From Azolla caroliniana (taxonomy: Eukaryota; Polypodiophyta): a DNA stretch of 64,000 nt. The notes beneath the pieces are model-generated. The model made no database searches and was not told where the DNA came from. It saw only the letters and a list, made by a program, of their open reading frames with translations. Shown here piece after piece: positions 12,147 through 23,943 of this stretch. The DNA is taken from contig JBHGNT010000010.1 in the NCBI GenBank assembly GCA_043228905.1, forward strand, positions 12,772,001 through 12,836,000, in the 5' to 3' direction. Every line of letters begins with the position of its first letter. Position 1 is the stretch's first letter. The position numbers and the translations under genes were made by a program.

Positions 12147-12464
12147 AACGACAATATCATATATTAAATTTCTGACGGATATCATGTTTTAACTGTTTGA
12201 TAACTCCAAAACTCAAGACCTAAAGTAGGTGTTACAATAATGTACAATTAACAAAATAATCAATATTATGTTTGAAGGATTGATGACGAACATAACATTA
12301 ACTGACGGATTTCAAACAATATGTACAGATTGCAAAATAATGGTCAATGATCGACAAGCATTGCACCTTGTTTCTTTATTTGTAGCAAAGCACTAGAATA
12401 GTACATTAACTAATTCATTTACTCAATGTATTCCATTGTAATCAAGTTGCCTCGAATCGTTGAA

Positions 12465-13386
12465 TTTTTTTTTTGCAAAAAAAAAAACTACTTCTATTAG
12501 TTAAGCAAAGTACAAAGGATAATTTACAACTCATATCTTATAAGACATCTTGCATGTCGAAGGAAAACAATATGTGTAGATGAAACAACAAAAAAAAACA
12601 ACTTCAAAGCACCACATCATTCGATGTGTGTAGCATAACTCGAACGCATATTCTCCACGTGAGCCTCATACAAGCAGAATTCAGAATAGATGTGCTCCAT
12701 TCGCCCCTCAAGGCAACACCCAGCTAGATGTTAGGTACACTTGGAGGGAATAGCCAACGTGGTGGTTGATAATTCCACTTCACTTTACCATCCATTATCT
12801 GTAGCATCGACGAACCGCTCCATTTCAGCAAGAAACGAGCTCTCGCTTCTTCACTTGCGTCAGATGGCCCTTGAAGACTTTCAAACTCACCTCGCAACGT
12901 AGAAATAAGATTGAACCAGATCATCATTAGATTCTCAGCCGGTGAGGTTCGTTTACCTGCGAAGGTCTCCTTGCACCTAGATACCCACACTTGCCAGACC
13001 GTAAGGCCGACCACTAATACCCATATGTCCACGCAGCGTTCCGTAAGAAGAATAAACCTCCTTGCGCTGGTTGCACAGATCCTTGTAACACCTTTAAAGA
13101 AGGATTGTTTCCATTCCACCGATTCAATGGCCAACCAAGTGATTGCTGCGCTCGATACATGAACCTCAACCCCGAACCGAGCCAAGATTCTTAAGCTCCT
13201 CAACCAAGTTTCTTGCGCTCAAGGGTAGCACCACAAAAAATGAGCGATGTCCTCCAAGCTCGCACTACAGGCCTTGCAACCACTCATGCCGCCTCTATTC
13301 CCAAGCCACTCTCCCGTTGGAGCAGCCCGATGGGTGATTCACCAGAAAAAAACTTTGATCCACTCGGGAAGGGATGAGTTCCATAT
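12465..13386 (-). mobile_element. LINE-A, 3' part (L1-type, minus strand)
   Basis: 3' end of an L1-type LINE split by the Copia element at 13387. The minus strand encodes the ORF2 C-terminus (12724-13203), ending PPRWLFPPSVPNI. A T10 run at 12465-12474, next to GC and A11, is the poly(A) end seen in reverse. It sits in the T-rich anticodon-loop segment of a B copy. It is closely similar to LINE-C (54346-57956), which carries extra sequence near 55000 that this copy has lost. Confidence 0.88.
13382..13386 (+). repeat. Copia target-site duplication, left
   Basis: CATAT directly before the 5' LTR, repeated at 19076-19080 after the 3' LTR. The unoccupied equivalent in LINE-C has a single CATAT at 55275-55279. 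Confidence 0.9.
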
Positions 13387-13850
13387 TGTTGAGAGACAAG
13401 CTCAACATTGGCCAGATCAGCTGAAGAAGCCGAGGACCGGATCGGTTGGGACCGATCGGTTAGGCCGAATGCGTAAACCAGTACACAGACTGCTTCATAG
13501 GTAGGGCCGGATTGGTGCGTAAACCGGGAGGCCGTTAGGAAAGATATTCCGTGAGGAATATATTTGGGAGTTAGTGTAGGAGCTCTTAATGAGCATTGAA
13601 GTACTATCAGTACTTCGGTCAGTCCTTCTAGGACTTGTATAAAAGTGTTCATTGAACACACATATGTATAGAGTGTGGTGAATAGAGATTGAGTACTTTT
13701 GTTGAATATAGTTCTTGTGTTTTCTCTCTCACTCTCTTTGTCTCTCCCGCGTATACTGCGTATACTACGTAAGCTCAAGCTCTCCATTAAACCTGAGTTT
13801 TCTTCCTTCTGTTCGGTCTTCATACTTGCTTCCGCACGTTACTTTTTACA
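13387..13850 (+). mobile_element. Copia 5' LTR
   Basis: 464 bp, TGTTGAGAGA...TTTTTACA, with TG/CA ends. A TATA box (GTATAAAAG) is at about 13637. It differs from the 3' LTR at roughly 19 positions plus one 9-bp indel (my hand count), about 4 percent, mostly transitions. That makes it older than the Gypsy insertion. Confidence 0.93.
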
Positions 13851-13862
13851 TGGTATCAGAGC
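13851..13862 (+). other. Copia primer-binding site (tRNA-iMet type)
   Basis: TGGTATCAGAGC follows the 5' LTR directly. This is the usual plant Copia site complementary to the initiator tRNA-Met 3' end. Confidence 0.9.
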
Positions 13863-13922
13863 GCAAGGGTTGAGAACCTCTCTGTAGCCGACACAGCTTG
13901 ACGAAGCAGAACAAGAAGAACG

Positions 13923-14860
13923 ATGGATAGAGGCATGGCGAGCTTGCTTCCAACAAAGAAGCTCGACAGAACCAACTACGCGTCTTCGTCCTACAAGATG
14001 CACTAGTACCTGCTCGGGCATTGCTACTGGAGTTATGTCGAAGGAGCTAATGACGCGGCACCCGAATCTACACACAGAGACTTCCCGTCGTGGGAGCAAT
14101 CGGCAAGCAGGGCGAATAGCTATTGAGCTATGTTCGGGATGCACAGACGCCGAAGGGTGCGTGAGAAAATCTGAAGAAGATTTTCGCCGCGAGCACCATA
14201 GCCAGGAAGCTTCAGCTCCGACAGGAGTTGAGCAACCTACGACAACGCGACTTGTCGGTGGCGGACTATACCTCGAAGATCAAGGATATCTGTGACTCCC
14301 TTGCCTCCATAGAGGTGAACATCGAGAAGAGCGAGATGGTCCAGATCTATCTCGGAGGTTTGGCGTCAAAGTTCGGAGCATTCCGAACGGCTGTGTGTAC
14401 CCGGGAGAATACGTTGTCCTTTTTCGACTTACAGTCAATGCTCCTAGTAGAGGAGAACCACGGGTGCGTCTACAAGCACGCACACCGACAGCAGAATGTT
14501 GTACACGGAGGGAGATAGGCCCCGTGGACGTGGAGGACGAGGCGAGTCGGCGCACAATGGAGGCGGCCGACGAGATCAAGGAAGAAGGCACCGAAGTGAT
14601 GCCGATAGCAACTCCGGACCCTCGAAAAACAGGGGGAGTCGAAGCGATGAGAACCGGGAAGGGAAGGCCATCGCGGAGTGCTGGTACTGTGGCAAGAAAG
14701 GCCACAGGGAAAGTGAGTGTTGGCAGAAGCGCGCCGATTCGGAGAGAACTGGTTCCGGAAACGGCTCCGACATACCGACAAGGGAAATCGGCAGCGATCG
14801 CACTACGCCGATGACTCCGGGAGAGCCGGAGAAGGGTCTGCCTTCGTGACGAGACACGAA
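13923..14860 (+). pseudogene. gag: Copia gag region, broken
   Basis: Starts with MDRGMASLLPTKKLDRTNY and is soon stopped. A UBN2-type gag segment (QRDLSVADYTSKIKDICDSL) is legible at 14228-14518, and a CCHC zinc knuckle (CWYCGKKGHRESEC) in another frame within 14496-14849. Several nonsense codons and at least one frameshift separate these parts. Gag normally forms the particle shell and binds RNA; this copy cannot make the full protein. Confidence 0.85.
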
Positions 14861-14869
14861 GCAAACTCA

Positions 14870-14956
14870 ATGAAATGGACCACCCCGAGATCGGACGAGG
14901 TGTGGTACGTAGACTCTGGTGCGTCAAACCACGAATGTCGGAGAAGTTCCCCTTAG
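14870..14956 (+). pseudogene. Copia aspartic protease remnant
   Basis: The motif VWYVDSGASNH (active-site D-S-G) is present, in a different frame from the zinc knuckle. The frame stops soon after at 14956. It is the usual protease position between gag and integrase, and it is truncated. Confidence 0.75.
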
Positions 14957-15050
14957 CCATGTCGGGCAGAAAGGGAAACTCATGAACGTGCTGCACGTTT
15001 TGACAATCACGAAGAACTTGGTCTCGGTCGGATAGATCGTCGACCAAGGG

Positions 15051-16200
15051 ATGGAGGTTCGGTTTACACACCTCGGGTGCTTCATTGAGGAAGAAGGCCG
15101 TGTGATTGCACAAGGGCGCAGAGACGGGAGGATGTTCATCCTCGATTCCACTGACGGCGGCACCGCAATGTTCGCGAAGGGACAAAAATCCGAGTTGGAC
15201 ATCGACTTGTGGCACAAGCGGATAGGCCACGTCAACTACCAGGGGCTTCAAGATCTGTAATCGAAACAGGTAGTGTTCGGATTGCCCAAATTTAGTGACC
15301 GAAAGGCACAAATTTGTGAAGCCTGCCAGCTCGGGAAGCAACACCGACTTCCTTTCCCAAACGAGTGAAACCGGAGCCGGAACAAGATCAACCTTATACA
15401 CTCCGATGTATGGGGGCCGGCACAAAACGTTAGTCTTGGCGGGAGCCGATATTTCGTCTCCTTCATCGACGACCACACGCGGCACACGTGGATCTACCTC
15501 ATTGAGAGGAAGACCAAAGTCTTCGACTGTTTCCGGGACCTCAAAGGGTTCGTGGAAACGGAAACGAGACGAAAGATCATGTGCCTGCGGTCGGATGGTG
15601 GGAAAGAGTACTTTTCTAGTCAATTCAACGGTTATCTACAACAAATGGGAATTCGGCGTGAATTCAGTTGTAGATACACGCCGGAGCAGAACGGCGTGGC
15701 CGGGAGGAAGAATCGGTCAGTTGTGGAAGTGGCACGAGCAATGCTGGAGGAGAAGAGCTTGCCCAAGTTCTACTGGGCCGAGGCGGTAAGGACCGTGGTA
15801 TACATCCAGAACCGGATCGGACACAAAGTGTCAGCGCACGAGCTATATTTCGGAACGAAGCCGAACTTGCGACACTTGAGGGTGTTCGGTAGCATTGCGT
15901 ATGTGCATGTACCGAAGGAGAAAAGGAGGAAGCTAGATGCAAAGGACGAGAAATGCATCTTGGTTGGTTACTCGGACGAGCAGAATGGTTATAAGTGCTA
16001 TAACCCTCGCACCAAACAAGCGCGTGTTAGCCGCGACGTTGTGTTTGACGAGTCCGCGTCCTGGTACCAGTCCCCAACTCTGAACCCCGACTCCAATCTA
16101 AGTTCTGACGATGAGGTCAGCGAGGCCGAGATGCCTCCGGATGAGCCCGAAATCGAGACCCGCGAAGAGAGTCCGATTTCACTCTGTTTAAGTGGACCGA
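15051..16200 (+). pseudogene. Copia integrase, with in-frame stops
   Basis: The pre-integrase zinc finger shows as LWHKRIGH then CEACQLGK (HHCC). The catalytic core shows [25 protein letters not shown] and [14 protein letters not shown], so the D-D-E residues are visible. In-frame stops fall at about 15258 and 15375. This integrase-before-RT order is diagnostic of Ty1/Copia. Confidence 0.85.
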
Positions 16201-16539
16201 TTGGACGACTGAGTCGGTCCCATGAAGAGCCGGCGAGTAGTGGAGACTCGGTCGTGCATTCCCCGCGGAGGAAGCCGAGGAGACGGCTTACGCACAAAGA
16301 GAAAGGGAAGAAGAAGGTTTCGGATTCCGGCACGGATAGGAACGAGTCAAACCAATGCGAGTCTCACTCCGAGAGAACCGGTGACGGGTCTTTAAAGGTG
16401 AAGTCCGCGTCGACCGAGAAGGCCTCGACATCGGCTAATGTGAGATTACGCCGATCTACCTGCCAGAAGAATCCTGTTTTGCGGTTCGGATACAACGAGT
16501 ACATGGCGCATCATTATGCGTACATGACCCGTGTGGCGG

Positions 16540-17560
16540 AAGTGCGTGAGCCGGAGAGCTACGCAGAAGCGGCTAAAGACGCGAATTGGCGTGCCGTGAT
16601 GGAGGAAGAGATGCACGCATTGGCCGAGAACGAGACCTGGGACCTGGTTGACGCACCAAGAGGGGTAAAACCGATCGGGTGTAGGTGGGTGTACAAGCTC
16701 AAGTACAACACCAATGGCTCGGTCAACCGGTACAAGGCTTGGCTAGTGGCAAAGGGTTACGCACAGAATCACAACATCGACTACGATGAGACGTTTGCGC
16801 CGGTTGCGAAAATGACGACCGTCCGTGTTTTGCTCGCAGTAGCTGCAGTGAAGAGGTGGCACTTACATCAGATGGATGTAAAGAATGCGTTCCTGCAAGG
16901 TGACCTTGAGGAACAAGAGTAAATGGTATAGCCCCCCAGATTTCACTCTGGAACGAACTCTTTGGCAGTATGCCGACTGAAGAAGTCCCTTTACGGACTG
17001 AAGCAAGCCCCGCATACCTGGAACGCGAAGATCACGCAACAACTACGTCGGATGGGCTTCGTCACGTCAAAATCAGACTCTTCCCTGTTCATCCGGAAAG
17101 GTCGACTTGGACCAGTTAGTATTTTACTATATGTTGATGACTTGGTCATCACCGGTGCCGACCTAGGTGAAATCGACAGCATGAAGCTCCAGCTTGCGGC
17201 ATCGTTTGACATGAAGGATCTGGGGGACCTTCATTACCTCCTCGGGATCGAAGTGATCCGTACCCCTGAAGGCATATTGATCAGCCAACGTTATTACGTG
17301 CTGAGTATGCTCTTCAAATTCGGGATGGCTGATTGTAAGTCCGTCTCGACTCCTCTGGATAGAACCGTCAAGCTTCATCCCGATACGGGAAAGGTATGCG
17401 ACCCGACGAAGTTCCGACCAATTATCAGAAGCCTCATATACTTGACCATCACCCGACCCGACCTCAGTTATCCGGTCGGAGTGATCAATCAGTTCATGGC
17501 GCGACCTACCGAGGAGCACCTCCAGTGTGCGCAACGCATACTTCAATATGTCAACGGCAC
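16540..17560 (+). pseudogene. Copia reverse transcriptase, broken
   Basis: The RVT_2 domain opens with [30 protein letters not shown], the FAPVAKM block, the LYGLKQAP block and the catalytic YVDD box (near 17134-17145) follow. Two stop codons lie just after LEEQE (16920 and about 16929), where related elements read YMVQPPGF. It is in the same frame as integrase and RNase H. Confidence 0.9.
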
Positions 17561-17589
17561 TAAGGACCGGGGACTGCTATATCGGACCG

Positions 17590-18353
17590 GTGCAGACGCG
17601 CAGTTAGTCGGCTACACCGATGTTGATTGGGCTGGCAATGTCGCCGATCGCCGATCCACGTCCGGATACGCGTTCTCCCTCGGGAGTGCCGCGATCGCGT
17701 GGAGCAGTAAGAAGCAACCGACAGTTGCACTGTCGAGCACCGAAGCTGAGTACCGAGGAGCGGCTGTCGCAACATGCGAAGCCATATGGTTGAAGCGGCT
17801 ACTTAGGGACCTGCAAGAGGAGGTGTTAGATCCCACGACGATCTACTGCGACAACCTCAGCAGCATCTAGCTCGCGAAAAACCCCGTTTTCCACGCACGG
17901 ACCAAACACATTAAGGTGCACTACCATTTCGTCCGTGAGCGTGTCCTTTCCGGTGAAGTCGAACTTCAGTACGTTCCGATGGATCGGCAGACTGCCGACA
18001 TCTTTACCAAGCCTCTTGGTCTAGACAAGTTGCGGCAATTCTCAGGTGCGCTCGGATTGCGTCACCTCAACGTGCCAAACTTGAGGGGGAGAACAGTCCC
18101 GAACGACCAAGCAAGGCAGCTGGAAAGAAGTGGAGACCGCGACACCGAGTCGGTTGACTCGGTCGTCGAGTTCGACTTCGGATCGGTTGAAGAAGCCGAG
18201 GGTGAACCCGCGGAAAACTCCGGAAGCGGACAAAAGGGGAGCAGCCGAAGGAGAGAGCCAAAGCCAACCACGCATGGGGAAGATGACGCCATCGAGGGCG
18301 AGAAGACCGAAGACAAGTTGGAGACAACCAGCTCGGACGAGAGGGAAAACTGA
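17590..18353 (+). pseudogene. Copia RNase H and C-terminal extension
   Basis: YTDVDWAGNVADRRSTSGY, STEAEYRGAA and the terminal FTKPLGLDKLRQF mark the RNase H. One in-frame stop lies at 17868, where a Gln codon is usual (CDN-SSI). After the normal Copia end (LGLRHLNV) the frame continues about 90 residues, rich in Glu, Ser and Arg, to 18353. That tail matches nothing I know. Confidence 0.82.
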
Positions 18354-18620
18354 TCGGAGGTAGCCGAGTCGGTTCGGATGTTTGATTCAAATACGCTGAA
18401 TAAACCGAGGCCCAAGCGGAAGAAAAGGCAGCAGGAGAAGCGTCAACACCGCAACAGCGGAAGAGCTGCTAAGGGCCACATGAGCAGACAAGCTGACTGG
18501 AAGGGACGAAGCACGCGGAGTCGAACAGGTCGTGGAGCGCGAGCGAGGCGTGAAGCCAGGAGGAACCGGAGCTATGAGCCCGAAGATCCTGAAGAGCCTC
18601 AAGTTGAGCTTGAGGGGGAG
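18080..18620 (+). other. Copia pre-LTR spacer with two polypurine-tract-like copies
   Basis: CTTGAGGGGGAG occurs at about 18080 and again at 18609-18620, directly before the 3' LTR. The second is the functional-position polypurine tract. The roughly 530 bp between is purine-rich and partly open in several frames. It may be captured sequence or a duplicated PPT region. Confidence 0.6.
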
Positions 18621-19075
18621 TGTTGAGAGACAAGCTCAACATCGGCCAGATCAGCTAAAGAAGTCGAGGACCGGATCGGTTGGGACTGATCAGTTAGGCC
18701 GAATGCGTAAACCGGTACGCAAACCGGTGCGTAGGTAGGGCCGGATCGGTGCATAAACCGGGGGGCCATTAGGAAAGATATTCCGTGAGGAATATATTTG
18801 GGAGTTAGTGTAGGAGCTCTTAATGAGCATTGAAGTACTATCAGTACTTCGGTCAGTCCTTCTAGGACTTGTATAAAAGTGTTCATTGAACACACATATG
18901 TATAAAGTGTGGTGAATAGAGATTGAGTACTTTTGTTGAATATAGTTCTTGTGTTTTCTCTCTCACTCTCTTTGTCTCTCCTGCATATACTGCATAAGCT
19001 CAAGCTCTCCATTAAACCTGAGTTTTCTTCCTTCTGTTCGGTCTTCATACTTGCTTCCGCACGTTACTTTTTACA
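18621..19075 (+). mobile_element. Copia 3' LTR
   Basis: 455 bp, TGTTGAGAGA...TTTTTACA, with a TATA box at about 18871. It lacks a 9-bp stretch present in the 5' LTR near 13760. It is followed by target duplication CATAT (19076-19080). Confidence 0.93.
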
Positions 19076-20636
19076 CATATCTTGCTCCTAGTTCTATCCA
19101 CGAAGGCTAAATCGATAGCTGCATGGGACCACTTGTTGGCACACTTCTCACGATACGAACCTAACTTTCTCCCCAACCGCGTTGAGTATTTGAAGAAACC
19201 TAATGATTTATCTTGTTCTCGCTTCCATGTATATTCAACGGGATCCCATTCTACGCGCTCGAGAGGCTTGCCTTCAACCACGTACAAGATCCAATCCTCC
19301 TCAACCTCTTCGACTGGTGGATTCACCTTCAATTTCTTTCCGGCTCTTGCTACAATTCTAATCGGGTACCGACATGCACTTTCATCTAATAATCCAATAT
19401 GGACGGTCTTCCCATTCTTTCCTAGACCCCTGACATTGATAATTTTTCCGGTATCATCACATTGTCTAGACCATTCACCCACTTCCTCATTACCAATAGG
19501 AAGCGAGGAGACAGCTGTATTAACTACGTCAAGCATCTTTCTGCCATTTCTAACCTTTCCCAAGTCTTCATATAGTTGATCATGATTATTGTCGGACAGC
19601 CACATCCAATCAGCCACCGAGTGTATCCCTAGACAATACAATGTAGCCCACGTCATGTGCTTGCTTTGTCCAAGCATCGTTCCTTCTGGTGATTGTACGA
19701 TCTCGTTCCATAGTAGGGGTTGGCGCATCCATTCAGGACTAGTACTTGGACGATTCCGACTTAGATGCCCACGGAGCATACTCCACGCCGGCATCACTGA
19801 CATACAAGTACGATCAGCCAACCGGTTAGATTTCCTCAACTTTAAGGCCATACAAAAAGGCCACGCTTTGTGTGACTTCCAATGGCCACCTAGTCTTGGA
19901 CTCTAGACAATGCTCCTATTATGTATCAATGTTTACCATAACTCGTTACCAGGTAGCAAGCTCCTTACCAATACCTTGCATAACAATGCTTGACTCTACA
20001 ATCCAGGGTCAATCAATCCTAAACCCCCCTTACTCTTGGGAAGAACCAACGTAGACCATGATACTTTGGTTGCCGCCTTGTCTTTCCTCGTCCCAGCCCA
20101 AAGGAATCCCCTAATACACACTTTAACATTACGAATAGCTTGCTTGTCAAACATCCACACTGAAACTGCATGCCATAACGTAGAGAAGAGCACATGGTTA
20201 GCTACTATGATCCTGCCAGCCAATGATAAGTTCATCCTTGACCAGTTGCGAATTTTGTCACAGATTTTGCTTTGAATTTGTTGCAATTGAATTCCTTTGA
20301 CGATATCTACCCCAATCCACGTTCTCAGATATCGAGTGGCTTCCCCGTTTGCAATCCATTTGAATTCAGCATTTGGCTTCCAAATAGGCTCGGACTCCAA
20401 GCTGATCCAAAAACCCTTCGACTTCTTCCAATTGATGGATACTCCCGATGGCTTGCAAAAGAGCTCAATAGCACTCTATGCCCTCTCAAGATTCGCTTCA
20501 TTTCCTTGGAGGTATAGCATCGTATCGTCCGCGAACTCCAAGTCCACCAGGGACTTCCTCGAATTAGGGATGAAAAGACCATGAAGATTTGCCCTTTGAC
20601 TATTAAAAAGGGTAGACATTGCTTCAGTAATAAAAT
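19076..20636 (-). mobile_element. LINE-A, 5' part (truncated ORF2)
   Basis: Continues the LINE interrupted by Copia. The minus strand carries ORF2 pieces at 19045-19851, 19996-20400 and 20476-20636. They include the polymerase FADD box (about 20524-20535) and the thumb-region motif IANGEATRYL, with stops and frameshifts between. The LINE ends inside the RT domain at about 20636, so it is 5' truncated. The satellite resumes with GAAACGTGCGG, only about 10 bp past the left insertion point. Confidence 0.87.
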
Positions 20637-20851
20637 TGAAACGTGCGGATACAAGTACAGGCATAGGAAAAACTAGATACATTATATGTCATGAGTTAAT
20701 GTGGCATCGATAAAAACCCGTGAAATTATTAAATCTTAAAAACCAGAGTGTGGTAGAATAATCCTCAGTTTTTCGTTGATGCTTGGGCAAAATACAAATA
20801 TTATTTATTTCTAATCAAAGATTGCAATATTAAAAAGCACACAACATGTGA

Positions 20852-20923
20852 TCCATTGTAGTGTAGTTGGTTACGATACTCGGCTCTCAACGGAGAGACC
20901 CGGGCTCAACTCTCGGCAATGGA
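20852..20923 (+). tRNA. tRNA-Glu-like A copy, CTC
   Basis: Acceptor perfect. Anticodon stem CTCGG/CGGAG has one mismatch. T stem pairs, but T54 is C (GGCTCAAC). D stem GTGT/CGAT is altered. Confidence 0.5.
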
Positions 20924-22012
20924 AACGACAATGTCATATATTAAATTTTCGACGCATATAATACGTTATCTGTTTGATAACTCAAAAACTCAAGACCTAA
21001 AGTATATGTTACAATAATGTACAATTAACCAAATAATGTATATGTTTGAAGGATTGATGACGAACTTTACTTTGAAGGATTGATAATGAGCTAATGTTGC
21101 ATCGATAAAAACCCTTGAAATTATTTAATCTTAAAAACGAGAGTGTGTTAGAATAATCCTCAGTTGCTCGTTGATGCTTGCGCAATATATAAATATTATT
21201 TATTACTAATCTAAATAATGTACAATTAACAAAATAATCATTATTATGTTTGAAAGATTGATGATGATTTTTGCTTTCATTTTTTTCTCCTAAACTTAAT
21301 CCCATTATTCAATTAATAGTAGAGGTTTCAAATGAAATTTGAAAAAAGATTATGTTGTTCGGGACCAGAAGAAGCAGTATATTTACTCGTGGTTATTTCT
21401 CAACATGGTTACGACAAATTAGTATACCGACAATTATAGTTTGGATAACTTCATAGAATTTCCAAAAATACGCATATATTGTAGAATAATGGTGAACTCT
21501 CGAACAACATTGTACCATATTTCTTTATTTGAAGCAAAGCACTAGAATATTACATTAACTAATTCATGTACTAAATGACTTCCATTGTATTTTAGTTGGT
21601 GCCGATCCTTGTTTTTCACACGAGACTCCCGGGTATAACATTAGGGTTGTTCGGGACAACAATAAGCGGTAGATTTGGTTGTGGTTATTCGTTATCATTG
21701 TTACGATAAATTAGGACACAAATAATTGTAGTTTGGATAACTTGATACAATTTCAAACAATACGCATAGATTGCAAAATAATGGTCCACTATCGACAAGC
21801 ATTGCACCATGTTTCTTTCTTTGTAGCACAACACTAGAATAGTACATTAACTAGTTCATTTACTCAATAATGGTCAACCCGTGAAATGATTAAATCTTAA
21901 AAATGAGAGTGTGTTAGAATAATCCTCTGTTTATCGTTGATGCTTGCGCAATATATAAATATTATTTATTTCTAATCAATGATTGCAATATTAAAAAGGA
22001 CACTAACTGTGA

Positions 22013-22084
22013 TCCATTGTAGTCTAGTTGGTTAGGATACGTGGCTCTCATCCGAGAGACCCGTGTTCAACTCCCGGCAATGGA
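22013..22084 (+). tRNA. tRNA-Glu-like A copy, CTC
   Basis: Acceptor and D arm intact. One mismatch in the anticodon stem (CGTGG/CCGAG) and one in the T stem (CCGTG/CCCGG). Confidence 0.52.
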
Positions 22085-22678
22085 AACGACAATATCATAT
22101 ATTAAATTTTCGACGCATATCATGTGTTAACTGTTTGATAACTCACAAACTCAAGACCTAAAGTAGGTGTTCCAATAATGTACAATTAACAAAATAATCA
22201 ATATTATGTTTGAAAGACTGATAAAGAACTTTACTTTGATTTTTTCCTCCTAACATCAATTTCTAAACTTAATCCCATTATTCGATTAATGGTAGAGGTT
22301 TCGAATGAAACTGGACCAAACATTATGTTGTTCGAATCAATTTCGATGAGCATTGCACCATGTTTCTTGATTTGAAGTAAAGCACTAGAATATTATATTA
22401 ACTAATTCATTTCCTAAAAGAATTCCAGTGTAGTCTAGTTGGTTTGGATCCTTGTTTTTTACACGAGACTCCCGGGTACAACAGTTGGCATGGGGAAAAC
22501 TAGCTACATCATAGATCATGAGTTAATATCACATCGATAAAAACCATTGAAATTATTAAATCTTAAAAACGAGAGTTTGTTAGAATAGTCCTAAGTTTCT
22601 CGTTGATTCTTCCGCAACATATAAATATTATTTATTAATAATAACTGATCAAAACATTAAAAAGTACACAAGATATGA

Positions 22679-22750
22679 TACATTATAGTCTAGTTGGTTA
22701 GGATACTCGGCTCTCACCCGAGAGACCCGGTTTCAACTCCCGTCAATTGA
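22679..22750 (+). pseudogene. A copy, degraded acceptor, CTC
   Basis: Anticodon arm is perfect (CTC), but acceptor TACATTA/CAATTGA has three mismatches and the T stem is weakened. Confidence 0.5.
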
Positions 22751-23680
22751 AACTACAATATCATATATTAAATTTCCGATGCATATGTTTTGTTAACTGT
22801 TTGATAACTCAAAAACTCAAGAGCTAAAGTAGATCTTATAGTAATGTACAATTAACAAAATAATCAATATTATGTTTGAAGGATTGATGACGAACTTTGC
22901 TTTCATATTATTCTCCTAACATCAATTTCTGAACTTAATCCAATTATTCAATTAATAGTAGAGGTTTCAAATGAAATTTGAGAAAAGATTATGTTATTCA
23001 GGACCAATAGAAGCAGTATATTTAGTCGTGGTTATTTCTCAACATGGTTATGACAAATTAGTACACCGACAATTATAGTTTGGATAACTTGATAGAATTT
23101 CCAAAAATACGCATAGATTGTAGAATAATGGTGAACTCTCGAACAACATTGTACCATATTTCTTTATTTGAAGCAAAGCACTAGAATATTACATTAACTA
23201 ATTCATGTACTAAATGAATTCCATTCTATTCTAGTTGGTTCGGATTCTTGTTTTTCACACGAGACTCCCGGGTATAACATTATGTTGTTTGGGACAACAA
23301 GAAGCGGTAGATTTGGTTGTGGTTATTCGTCAACATTGTTATGATAAACTAGTACACCAATAATTATAGTTGGGATAACTCGATACAATTTCAAACAATA
23401 CGCATAGATTGCAAAAAAAATGAATTCCATTTTAATCAAGTTGTCTCAAATCATTGATTTTTACTCGAAACGTGCGGGTACAAGTACAAGCTTAGGAAAA
23501 ACTAGATACATTATATATCATGAGTTAATGTGGCATTGATAAAAACCCATGAAATTATTAAATCTTAAAAACGAGACTCTGTCAGAATAATCCTCTGTTT
23601 CTTGTTGACGCTTGCGCAATATATAAATATTTTTTATTACTAATCAATGATTGCAATATTAAAAAGTGTACAAGATGTGA

Positions 23681-23760
23681 TCCATTGAAGTCTAGTTGGT
23701 TAGAATACTCGGTTCCTTGATTTTTACCTGAGACGCCCAAGTACAACAATAGGCATTGGA
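23681..23760 (+). pseudogene. A/B chimeric tRNA-like copy
   Basis: The 5' side is A type (TCCATTGAAGTCTAGTTGG, then ACTCGGTT). It switches to B type in the anticodon arm (CCTTGATTTTTACC) and ends with the B 3' acceptor CATTGGA. It is 80 nt because the join duplicates part of the arm, and is probably a recombinant between A and B. Confidence 0.75.
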
Positions 23761-23880
23761 AAAACTAGATACGTCATAGATCATGACGTAATGTCGCATA
23801 GATAAAAACCCTTGAAATTATTAAATCTTAAAAACTAGAGTGTGGTAGAACAATCCTCAGTTTTTAGTTGATGCTTGCGC

Positions 23881-23943
23881 AAAATATAAATATTATTTAT
23901 TTATAATCAATGATTGCAATATTCAAAAGCACACAAAATCTGA
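23881..23943 (+). promoter_or_regulatory. candidate upstream Pol III elements
   Basis: Before the best-preserved A copy lie an AT-rich TATA-like stretch (ATATAAATATTATTTAT near 23884) and a CAA triplet at 23934-23936, 8-10 bp upstream. Plant tRNA genes often have both. The arrangement recurs before most A copies. Function is inferred. Confidence 0.35.

Larger units (their letters stand above)
1..12464 (+). repeat. tRNA-Glu satellite, block 1
   Basis: Tandem AT-rich monomers of about 600-900 bp (typical 780), all in + orientation. Each has a tRNA-Glu-like A copy (listed separately) and usually a degenerate B copy. B copies start near 280, 561, 1335, 1949, 2651, 3442, 3976, 4996, 5739, 6210, 6713, 7349, 8321, 11080, 11822 and 12432; those at 280, 561, 3442, 7349 and 11080 are truncated and the last is interrupted by LINE-A. 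Many monomers are shortened by internal deletions joining A or B to the wrong flank (for example at 3481, 5305 and 9678). No long ORF is conserved. Repetition is seen directly; the consensus is my own hand alignment. Confidence 0.93.

Noticed and set aside
1-12464. CRISPR-like array.
   Set aside because: The repeats are long, diverged and eukaryotic; there are no short identical repeats with unique spacers.
12911-13162. Plus-strand ORFs across the LINE segments (12911-13162, 19082-19579, 55248-55778, 33432-34052 and others).
   Set aside because: They are shadows of minus-strand ORF2; only the minus-strand frames show RT, endonuclease and zinc-finger motifs.
14280-15623. A 447-codon minus-strand ORF across the Copia element.
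   Set aside because: It is antisense to gag, protease and integrase motifs that are clear on the plus strand. The GC-rich sequence leaves few stops by chance.
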